Positions 1-5,747 of a stretch of DNA of 10,934 bases are shown here, piece after piece; positions within the stretch are counted from its first letter, which is position 1; the number at the start of each line of letters is the position of its first letter. The notes beneath the pieces were generated by a model. The model saw nothing but the letters and a program-made list of their open reading frames with translations, searched no databases and was not told the DNA's origin. Origin of the DNA: Clostridia bacterium (GTDB lineage Bacteria > Bacillota > Peptococcia > Peptococcales > SKKY01); the NCBI GenBank assembly GCA_007123515.1, contig SKKY01000023.1, positions 1 through 10,934 of the forward strand, given 5' to 3'. The position numbers were made by a program, and so were the translations under genes.

Positions 1-9
1 AAATAAATA

Positions 10-951
10 GTGACAAAAAAAATAGTCGAATTTGCAAATGAAGAGACAATTGAAGGTTTTTTTCTTATCAAAAATCTTCAAGTAAGAGCTGATAAAAATG
101 GAAAGAAATATCTTGATATTGATCTGACCGACCAGACCTCCGAAATTAATGCAAAATATTGGGAAGCCTCGGAAGAAGACTTTGAAAATTTCTTTAGCGG
201 GCAATTGGTTAAAGTCAGAGGAAAGGTAAATTCCTGGCAGGACAAGCTGCAATTGAGGATCAATAAGATAAGGAATGTAGAAGATACAGACGAGTACAAA
301 ATTGAGGATTATGTTCCAAAGGCGCCAGGGCTTTCATCAGATTTCTATGCAGAGATTATGGAATATATTGAAAACATGAAGGATGAAGACATTAAGAATA
401 TTTGCCGGGATATATATGAGGATAACAAAGAAAAACTTGAGTACTATCCTGCAGCGCAGAAAAATCATCATTCAGTTTATGGCGGCCTTTTGTATCACAT
501 ATCCACCATGCTTAACGTGGCTGAGTCATTATCAAAAATCTATACATTCATTAATACGGACTTATTATATGCGGGAGTTATGCTTCATGACATTTCTAAA
601 ATAGAAGAAATGTCAGCTAATGAGCTTGGTGTTGTTAGTGAATATACTTTCGAGGGACAATTGCTTGGCCATATCATTCAGGGAATAAAAGTTGTTAATG
701 AAAAAGGGAAAAAATTCAGTGTTCCTGAAGAGAAAGTGATCCTGTTAGAACATATGATCCTTTCTCATCATAATGAACCGGAATATGGGAGCCCCAAACG
801 CCCAATGATTCCTGAAGCTGAGTTGCTATGTCATATTGATATGATTGATGCCAGAATGTTTGATATGAATAAAGTGTTAGAAAATGTTGATTCCGGTACT
901 TTCTCCGATAAGGTCTGGCTATTAAACAATCGCAAACTATATAAATATTAA
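10..951 (+). CDS. yhaM: YhaM-like 3'-5' exoribonuclease (OB fold plus HD domain)
   Basis: The 313-residue product matches the YhaM family in length and layout. Residues about 14-90 look like an OB-fold nucleic-acid-binding domain (GFFLIKNLQVR, then beta-rich sequence including VKVRGKVNSW). Residues about 150-290 form an HD phosphohydrolase domain: KNHHS at 151-155, the metal-binding HD pair H193-D194 in MLHDISK, LSHHNE at 251-256, and HIDMIDARM from H275. Family members are cytoplasmic, metal-dependent 3'-5' exonucleases that shorten RNA and can also act on single-stranded DNA. The GTG start is the first possible start, because an in-frame TAA lies at 4-6. No Shine-Dalgarno sequence is seen in the nine bases upstream. 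The start shares its first base with a TAG at 8-10, so coupling to a gene left of the window is possible. The family call is firm; the in vivo substrate is inferred. Confidence 0.9.
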   Translation: MTKKIVEFANEETIEGFFLIKNLQVRADKNGKKYLDIDLTDQTSEINAKYWEASEEDFENFFSGQLVKVRGKVNSWQDKLQLRINKIRNVEDTDEYKIEDYVPKAPGLSSDFYAEIMEYIENMKDEDIKNICRDIYEDNKEKLEYYPAAQKNHHSVYGGLLYHISTMLNVAESLSKIYTFINTDLLYAGVMLHDISKIEEMSANELGVVSEYTFEGQLLGHIIQGIKVVNEKGKKFSVPEEKVILLEHMILSHHNEPEYGSPKRPMIPEAELLCHIDMIDARMFDMNKVLENVDSGTFSDKVWLLNNRKLYKY

Positions 952-1027
952 AAAAGCGCCTCTGATTGATTTAAAAAGAAAAATGTTGGGTAATTACAAG
1001 ATAAGTATATTTTTGAAAGGGGCGTGT

Positions 1028-1456
1028 ATGATGTTACCAACAATTAATATTGAAAAAGATTTTAGATTTTCTATCCAAAAGAGAGTAGAAGAAGAGGATG
1101 CGGCTTTAAATTACGGTAGTGGTAAGCTTGAAACAGTATTAGCGACACCAAGTCTTGTTGCCTTAATGATTGAAGGCGCAGTAAAGGAAGTTGACAAGAA
1201 TTTGCCCGAGGGCTTTATTACAGTTGGGTCTAGAATTACGGTTGATCACATGAATGCATCTGTAATTGGAGCAACGGTTACGATTGAAGGTACTGTCGCT
1301 GAATTTGACGGAAAAAAAATAACGCTGAAATACGTAGCATTTGATGAGATTGGAATTATCGGTAAAGGTTATCATGAGCGATTGATTGTTAATAAAGATG
1401 CTCTTATGGTAAAAGCTCATCAACGTTCAGAAGCGATCCAGAGTAAAAACTATTAA
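1028..1456 (+). CDS. FlK-like hotdog-fold acyl-CoA thioesterase
   Basis: This 142-residue protein resembles the fluoroacetyl-CoA thioesterase (FlK-like) branch of the hotdog fold. The recognisable segments are LATPSLVALMIEGA at about 38-51, TVGSRITVDHMNA at about 65-77, GATVTIEGTVAEFDGKKI, and FDEIGIIGKGYHER near the C terminus. T40, E49 and H74 lie close to where FlK carries its catalytic Thr, Glu and His; this pairing is by motif and not by a computed alignment. The likely activity is hydrolysis of a short or unusual acyl-CoA in the cytoplasm. Clear fluoroacetate function is not implied, because most family members are uncharacterised. I chose ATG 1028 because GAAAGGGG at 1015-1022 sits five bases upstream; a second ATG at 1031 is equally possible. 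The frame stays open upstream to 983, but that start has no ribosome binding site. It lies 76 bases after the exonuclease gene with no terminator between them, so cotranscription is possible. Confidence 0.82.
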   Translation: MMLPTINIEKDFRFSIQKRVEEEDAALNYGSGKLETVLATPSLVALMIEGAVKEVDKNLPEGFITVGSRITVDHMNASVIGATVTIEGTVAEFDGKKITLKYVAFDEIGIIGKGYHERLIVNKDALMVKAHQRSEAIQSKNY

Positions 1457-1464
1457 ACAAACTG

Positions 1465-1493
1465 AAAAAGAGCCTGAAAAGGCTCTTTTTTTT
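1465..1493 (+). terminator. Intrinsic terminator after the thioesterase gene
   Basis: The arms AAAAAGAGCC (1465-1474) and GGCTCTTTTT (1481-1490) pair perfectly around a six-base loop, and the T run continues to 1493. The stem begins eight bases after the thioesterase stop codon. This is a classic rho-independent terminator and separates the first two genes from the TRAP operon. Confidence 0.92.
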
Positions 1494-1502
1494 GTATACA
1501 AA
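1491..1502. promoter_or_regulatory. Perfect 12-bp palindrome, candidate operator upstream of the TRAP operon
   Basis: TTTGTATACAAA is a perfect palindrome that overlaps the end of the terminator T run and lies 11 bases before the candidate -35 of the TRAP promoter. Its GTATAC core resembles operators of FadR-type GntR regulators, which often control organic-acid uptake genes. That link is inference from shape only, and no regulator gene lies in the window. Chance occurrence in AT-rich DNA is possible. Confidence 0.4.
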
Positions 1503-1513
1503 TAACTTCATTA

Positions 1514-1542
1514 TAGACAAAACCTTGTCAATTTAATAAAAT
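1514..1542 (+). promoter_or_regulatory. Candidate sigma-A promoter of the TRAP operon
   Basis: TAGACA (1514-1519) and TAAAAT (1537-1542) are separated by 17 bases, and each differs from the vegetative consensus at one position. The site lies 35 bases before the dctP start and after the upstream terminator, where a promoter is needed. An imperfect dyad, GACAA (1516-1520) and TTGTC (1525-1529) around AACC, overlaps the -35 and spacer and could be an additional protein-binding site. No transcription start can be read from the sequence. Confidence 0.55.
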
Positions 1543-1577
1543 TAGTTAGCCAATAATAAAAAAAAGGGGGGCATATA

Positions 1578-2603
1578 ATGAAAAGAAAAACAAAGTTTTC
1601 AAGCATGATCGTTATATTATTAGTTGTTTCAGTTGCTATGTTTGGATGTGGCGGAGGGCAACCTGCACAAACACCGGATACAGTAGACTGGCTGGCGAAT
1701 TCAGTCTGGCCACCAGCAAATCACCACAGTGTTGGTCTTGAAGAGTTTGCAGCTAATGTTGGTGAAGCCACAGATGGCAAAGTTAACATCAGAGTGCAAA
1801 CTGGTGGAGCGTTAGGCTATTCAGGACCAGAATTATTAAGAGTTGTCAGAGACGGACTGGTTCCTGTGACTGATATGTTAACCAGTGGTGTGGCAGGAGA
1901 TGAGCCGCTTTTTGGAATCGTCACATTGCCTTTCTTGATTCAAAATTTTGAAGAAGGAAGAATTTTAAGCGACATTGCAAGACCTTATTTTGATGAGGCT
2001 GCAGAATCTAAATGGAATCAAAAAATTCTTTATATAGCTCCTTGGCCTGCTGCAGGTATCTGGTCTAAAGAGCCTGTAAACAGTATAGAGGATTTAACAG
2101 GATTAAAAACAAGAACGTATGATGAAAATGGTGCCTTGTTTATGGAAGCCGTAGGAGCGACTCCGTATGCCCTTCCTTTCAGTGAAGTTTATTCTTCATT
2201 AGCCACTGGTGTTATCGATTCTGTTCTTACATCCACTCCAACAGCCGTTGACGGATCTTTCTGGGAAGTATTATCATATTACGCACCTGTAAACATGACA
2301 ATGGCTACAAATCTTGTTACGGTTAACTTAGAAGAATTCAATAGACTTGATGCGGAAACTCAACAGATTCTTATCGAGCTTGGCCAGCAAATGGAAGATG
2401 AAATGTGGGCAAAAGTAGCCGTTCTTGATGAGGAAATGGAAGCCATTTCTAATGAAAACGGTATTGAAACAGTGACTCCGGATCAGGAATTTTTAGATGA
2501 TCTTTCAGAGGTAACCAGAGAAATCAGAGAAAACTGGTTAAGAAATGCACCAGCTGAAGCCAGACAAATAATTGAAGAGTTTAACAGTGTAGTAGGACGT
2601 TAA
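1578..2603 (+). CDS. dctP: TRAP transporter solute-binding lipoprotein, DctP family
   Basis: The 341-residue product is the extracytoplasmic binding protein of a tripartite ATP-independent periplasmic (TRAP) transporter. Residues 1-23 are a lipoprotein signal peptide (KRK, hydrophobic core, then MFG before C24), so the mature protein should be tethered to the membrane by C24, as expected in a cell without an outer membrane. Family hallmarks are VNIRVQTGGALG at 69-80, SIEDLTGLKTRTYDENG at 169-185 and LPFSEVYSSLATGVIDSV at 199-216. R179 sits where DctP-family proteins place the arginine that grips the substrate carboxylate, so an organic acid is the likely ligand; which one is unknown. The start is supported by a purine-rich site (AAGGGGGG) seven bases before the ATG. 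It is the first gene of a dctP-dctQ-dctM operon. A stem-loop follows its stop codon and may raise its yield relative to the membrane subunits. Confidence 0.93.
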   Translation: MKRKTKFSSMIVILLVVSVAMFGCGGGQPAQTPDTVDWLANSVWPPANHHSVGLEEFAANVGEATDGKVNIRVQTGGALGYSGPELLRVVRDGLVPVTDMLTSGVAGDEPLFGIVTLPFLIQNFEEGRILSDIARPYFDEAAESKWNQKILYIAPWPAAGIWSKEPVNSIEDLTGLKTRTYDENGALFMEAVGATPYALPFSEVYSSLATGVIDSVLTSTPTAVDGSFWEVLSYYAPVNMTMATNLVTVNLEEFNRLDAETQQILIELGQQMEDEMWAKVAVLDEEMEAISNENGIETVTPDQEFLDDLSEVTREIRENWLRNAPAEARQIIEEFNSVVGR

Positions 2604-2630
2604 TAATAATGTTTTTTATTTAACAATAAA

Positions 2631-2662
2631 AGGCGTGCTTATTATAATCAATAAGCACGCCT
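2631..2662 (+). promoter_or_regulatory. Intercistronic 13-bp perfect stem-loop between dctP and dctQ
   Basis: AGGCGTGCTTATT (2631-2643) pairs perfectly with AATAAGCACGCCT (2650-2662) around the six-base loop ATAATC. The sequence after it, CTTTCTTATC, is pyrimidine-rich but lacks an unbroken T run. It begins 27 bases after the dctP stop and ends 11 bases before the dctQ ribosome binding site. It could act as a leaky terminator or as a 3' barrier that protects dctP mRNA. Either would give more binding protein than membrane subunits, a pattern known from other binding-protein-dependent transport operons. The structure is seen directly; the role is inferred. Confidence 0.8.
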
Positions 2663-2688
2663 CTTTCTTATCGAAAGGAGGACATACC

Positions 2689-3225
2689 ATGTCAACATTG
2701 ATTAGAGTTATCGACAGGATATCAGATTTTTTCGGAATGGTAGCAGGTTTGATGATGCTCTTTGGCTTTTCTATTGTCCTTATTGAAATTTTCTTAAGGT
2801 CGTTTTTATCGAGAACCTTATATATAACCGGGGAATATACTGCCTATATTGTTGTTGGGATAACATTTATAGGCATGGCATATACATTAAAAGAAGGTGG
2901 TCACATTCGGATGACCTTTCTACACTCTGTCTTAAAAGGCAAAAAGGTTATTTTTCTTGATATTTTAACCAGCTTGATCGGATTGATCTTTTTTGTCGTT
3001 GTGACTAAGATTACGTTTGATTTTGCGATGGGTTCTTATTTGATAGGCAGCCGTTCGATGCAGATTTCAAGAACACTTCTTTATATACCGCAATCGTTTA
3101 TAGTAATAGGAAGTAGTGTGATGGTTCTGCAATTTTTTGGAGAGATCCTAAAATCTTTTGAGGATTTAAAATCAGGAGCATGGAAAAAGCGTGAAATTGA
3201 AACAAGAACAACACTTGAAGAATAA
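2689..3225 (+). CDS. dctQ: TRAP transporter small membrane subunit, DctQ family
   Basis: The 178-residue product has the DctQ topology of four hydrophobic segments, at about 15-36, 47-67, 87-107 and 131-153. Family-typical features are the segment starting YITGEYTAYIVVGITFIG with GE at 48-49, the loop LKEGGHIRM at 67-75, and LYIPQSFIVIG at 131-141. DctQ subunits sit in the membrane beside DctM and help dock the binding protein. ATG 2689 is preceded by AAAGGAGG at 2674-2681 with seven bases between, which settles the start; a GTG at 2635 in the same frame lies inside the upstream stem-loop and has no ribosome binding site. The C-terminal tail (about 155-178) is charged and should be cytoplasmic. 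The dctM gene follows 34 bases later. DctQ proteins diverge strongly, so the position in the operon supports the call as much as the sequence does. Confidence 0.9.
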   Translation: MSTLIRVIDRISDFFGMVAGLMMLFGFSIVLIEIFLRSFLSRTLYITGEYTAYIVVGITFIGMAYTLKEGGHIRMTFLHSVLKGKKVIFLDILTSLIGLIFFVVVTKITFDFAMGSYLIGSRSMQISRTLLYIPQSFIVIGSSVMVLQFFGEILKSFEDLKSGAWKKREIETRTTLEE

Positions 3226-3259
3226 ATCTTATCATCAAAAAGAGAAGGAGGGGAAGTAG

Positions 3260-4555
3260 TTGGGTTTTATTGCTATGTCATTAACTATTTTAGCGGTACT
3301 TCTGGCGCTACTAGCAGGAAGCATCTGGGTAGGTGTATCGTTAATGCTTTTGGGAATTTTTTCCTTTGAATATTTTACATCCGCCCCTTCGTTAACAATA
3401 TTGACTAACATTTTATGGAATAGTACCAATAGTTCGACAATGATGGCCTTGCCTTTATTTGTTCTTATGGGAGAAATTCTATTCAGAAGTAAAATCTCAG
3501 AAAATCTGTTTAAAGGTCTCTCACCCTGGATCAGTTACCTTCCGGGAGGCTTAATTCATGTTAACATTTTAGCCTGCGCTCTTTTTGCTGCTGTTAGTGG
3601 ATCATCAGCAGCTACCACAGCGACGGTGGGTAAAATCACCTTACCAGAACTTTTCAAAAGAAAATTTGACAGGAATCTGATTATTGGTTCTCTTGCAGGA
3701 GCCGGGACGCTGGGCTTTTTGATTCCTCCAAGTATGATGATGCTCGTTTACGGGATTGTTTCAGGTGTTAGTATCGGAAAACTTTTTATCGCCGGAATTA
3801 TACCGGGAATATTGCTGGCTACATTACTAAGTGGTTATACAGTGGTGCGATGTCTGATTAATCCGTCTCTTGCCCCTAAGCAAAGTGAAGAATATACATG
3901 GAAAGACAGGCTGTGGTCTATTCCGCAGCTTGCACCCGTCATCATTTTAATTGTTATGGTTTTGGGCAGTATCTATACCGGATTTGCCACGCCGACTGAA
4001 GCAGCATCTGTAGGAGTACTTGGTGCCATTATTTTTGCATTTATAACAAGAAGTTTGGATTTTAAAATATTTTCAGAAGCCCTTATGGGCTCTGTCAAAA
4101 CAAGCTGTATGATTATGTTGATTGTTTGTGGTGCTACGTATTTTTCAGTAGCCATCGGATACCTTGGCATTCCAGGGGAATTAACAAAATTTATTGGTAG
4201 CCTGGGATTATCAAGGTACGTACTAATTATAATTTTATCAGTCATGTATATGTTCCTTGGATTTTTACTAGACGGTTTTTCAATGATCGTTATGTCACTT
4301 CCACTAGCACTACCATTGATACTGGCGGCTGGTTTTGATCCTCTTTGGTTCGGAATCTATCTGATTATTATGATTGAACTTGCACAAATAACCCCACCCG
4401 TCGGATTTAACCTTTTTGTTATTAACGGATTGGTCGATGAAGACATCTTTAAAATTGCAAAAAATGCGTTACCGGCATTCTTTATCATTCTGTTGGTTGT
4501 TGTATTGATTACGCTGTTTCCGCAGATTGTACTATTTCTGCCTGGTCTTATGTAA
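3260..4555 (+). CDS. dctM: TRAP transporter large membrane subunit, DctM family
   Basis: The 431-residue, highly hydrophobic protein is the transport-channel subunit of the TRAP system and uses a cation gradient, commonly sodium, to import the solute delivered by DctP. Recognisable DctM motifs in order are AAVSGSSAATTATVG at 110-124, TLGFLIPPSMMMLVYG at 150-165, GSIYTGFATPTEAASVG at 236-252, LDGFSMIVMSLPLALP at about 337-352, and IELAQITPPVGFNLFVI at 372-388. The length is normal for the family and the gene is intact. The start is a TTG: AAGGAGGGG at 3245-3253 lies six bases upstream, the right distance, whereas the next in-frame ATG at 3275 is too far from it. The operon ends with a strong terminator soon after the stop. 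The coupling ion and substrate cannot be read from the sequence. Confidence 0.95.
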   Translation: MGFIAMSLTILAVLLALLAGSIWVGVSLMLLGIFSFEYFTSAPSLTILTNILWNSTNSSTMMALPLFVLMGEILFRSKISENLFKGLSPWISYLPGGLIHVNILACALFAAVSGSSAATTATVGKITLPELFKRKFDRNLIIGSLAGAGTLGFLIPPSMMMLVYGIVSGVSIGKLFIAGIIPGILLATLLSGYTVVRCLINPSLAPKQSEEYTWKDRLWSIPQLAPVIILIVMVLGSIYTGFATPTEAASVGVLGAIIFAFITRSLDFKIFSEALMGSVKTSCMIMLIVCGATYFSVAIGYLGIPGELTKFIGSLGLSRYVLIIILSVMYMFLGFLLDGFSMIVMSLPLALPLILAAGFDPLWFGIYLIIMIELAQITPPVGFNLFVINGLVDEDIFKIAKNALPAFFIILLVVVLITLFPQIVLFLPGLM

Positions 4556-4572
4556 TTTTAAATATCGATATG

Positions 4573-4610
4573 AAAGCCCCTCTTTTCTTAAAAAAAGAGG
4601 GGCTTTGTTT
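4573..4610 (+). terminator. Strong intrinsic terminator at the end of the TRAP operon
   Basis: AAAGCCCCTCTTTT (4573-4586) pairs perfectly with AAAAGAGGGGCTTT (4593-4606) around a short loop (CTTAAA). A T-rich tail (GTTTAGTTTTATTG) follows on the plus strand. It lies between two convergent genes, so it may also stop transcripts from the minus-strand gene that ends at 4615, but the sequence beyond the stem on that strand is poor in T. Confidence 0.92.
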
Positions 4611-4614
4611 AGTT

Positions 4615-5574
4615 TTATTGTATAGTATTTTGAGAATGCATCTTAATTTTTTCTTCAGAGTAGAAAGCATTAGAGATATTTAGAACTTCTCTGAAAAAAG
4701 ACAACGGAACAAAAGTGGTTCCTTCCTTAATGTCAGGAACATCTCTTAGCTGTATTTGTTTGCCTTCAGCATTGGTATAGTAACCACTGTTCGGTTTTAG
4801 GCTGATATTCTCTCCCAGGAGAATCGGTTGTGAGGCTCCTTGCCAAACAACAGGAAATCCCAGTGTTTCTGCTACGAAACGTAAAGGGACATAAACCATG
4901 TGATCATCTGACAAATAGATAGGTTGTTGTGGAAACAACTCATTATTAATCAACATGTCAGCAGAAAGTTGATTTGCATTATCAATCCCTTTAAAATAGT
5001 GATCCAGGACAATTACTTTTACAGGGACAGTTTGTGCAGGGATGCTCCTGGTTGCTGGCCCGTAATAGACCAGTAATTTTTTATAAGCTAGAGAGTTTGT
5101 AAATGGCTGCTCTTTTGCATCAATAACGACTGTTTCATCTCCGAGGCTAATTTGTAAAAAGTTTTCAAAACTGATTAGATTATTGTCAAAGTATCCGACA
5201 AAAACGTTTTCACCCTCTTGAATTTCTCCGCGAGTAATAACTTCAATCGTGTATTGCGGAGGATAAATCATAATCATGGGTCTAGTGGCATCATAGAAAC
5301 CAGTAATGGTTTCTCCGGGTTGCAGGGAAACCGAAGATTCAACAAAAGTGTTTTGCGATACCACGAAATTTGCCGGAGAACCGTCTTGTGCCTCAAGACT
5401 AATAAATTTTCCGTTTTCAAGGTAATCTCGCTCCTCTACAGTTGTGATGGTCCCGGTAAAGGATTTGTAAAAAGGTCTGTCAAATGATCTATCTATATCA
5501 TCTGCAGCCCAGGCTCCGATAGAATGCGTAATCGTTAACGCAAGGAGCAATAAAAGGGTTAGATATTTCTTCAT
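4615..5574 (-). CDS. Secreted protein with copper-amine-oxidase-N-like (stalk) domain
   Basis: The 319-residue product starts with a Sec signal peptide: KK, a leucine-rich core at 4-14, and a likely cleavage after AWA at 21-23. Two similar beta-rich stretches follow, about 38-113 and 126-191. Residues about 205-310 resemble the copper amine oxidase N-terminal (stalk) domain, with its paired motifs YVPLRFVAETLG at 228-239 and FVPLSFFREVLN at 288-299. In Bacillota this domain usually occurs in exported or wall-associated proteins and carries no oxidase activity by itself. No sortase motif, SLH domain or C-terminal membrane helix is visible, so free secretion is likely. The ATG at 5574 is preferred because GGAGG (plus positions 5584-5588) lies nine bases before it on the minus strand; the frame extends ten codons further upstream, past this site. 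The specific function is unknown. Confidence 0.85.
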   Translation of the reverse strand: MKKYLTLLLLLALTITHSIGAWAADDIDRSFDRPFYKSFTGTITTVEERDYLENGKFISLEAQDGSPANFVVSQNTFVESSVSLQPGETITGFYDATRPMIMIYPPQYTIEVITRGEIQEGENVFVGYFDNNLISFENFLQISLGDETVVIDAKEQPFTNSLAYKKLLVYYGPATRSIPAQTVPVKVIVLDHYFKGIDNANQLSADMLINNELFPQQPIYLSDDHMVYVPLRFVAETLGFPVVWQGASQPILLGENISLKPNSGYYTNAEGKQIQLRDVPDIKEGTTFVPLSFFREVLNISNAFYSEEKIKMHSQNTIQ

Positions 5575-5668
5575 TATACATCGCCTCCAATTTAATTTTT
5601 TCATAAATATAGACGCATGAAAAAATAGAAAGTTTCAAAAGCAAGATGTAAAAAGTCGAGCCGTCTTT

Positions 5669-5697
5669 TTGGAACTCTGCTAAATCTATGCTATTAT
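5669..5697 (+). promoter_or_regulatory. Candidate promoter for the hydrolase-symporter-transketolase genes
   Basis: TTGGAA (5669-5674) and TATTAT (5692-5697) are 17 bases apart, matching the vegetative consensus at four and five of six positions. The site lies 50 bases before the hydrolase ATG in the 173-base divergent gap (5575-5747). The same gap must hold the promoter of the minus-strand gene. The best candidate there is TTTACA with TCTATT 17 bases on, or TTGAAA with a poorly spaced TATATT, neither strong enough to list separately. Confidence 0.55.
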
Positions 5698-5747
5698 TTG
5701 GGATATACCATAAATATTGATAAAAAAACTGATAGGAGCGTTTGGTT

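Noticed and set aside
983..1027. Upstream ATG extending the thioesterase by 15 residues
   Set aside because: No ribosome binding site precedes 983, and the extension would read through the purine-rich GAAAGGGG site that fits ATG 1028 or 1031. The extra residues do not resemble the family N terminus.
952..1027. Promoter for the thioesterase gene (TTGGGT with TATATT, or TTGATT with GGTAAT)
   Set aside because: The first pair is only 14 bases apart and the second matches the consensus poorly; neither is convincing in AT-rich DNA.
2635..2688. GTG start extending DctQ by 18 residues at the N terminus
   Set aside because: It lies inside the left arm of the perfect stem-loop and has no ribosome binding site, whereas ATG 2689 has AAAGGAGG at a good distance.
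3973..4245. Open frames on the minus strand within dctM (also 3235-3429)
   Set aside because: They lie wholly or almost wholly opposite a well-supported TRAP gene, have no recognisable domain, and look like chance frames.
5575..5604. Ten extra N-terminal codons on the minus-strand secreted protein
   Set aside because: The extension runs over the GGAGG site and would place a charged stretch before an otherwise standard signal peptide.
5742..5747. TTG start two codons before the hydrolase ATG
   Set aside because: Only three bases separate it from the AGGAG site, which is too close, while ATG 5748 has suitable spacing.
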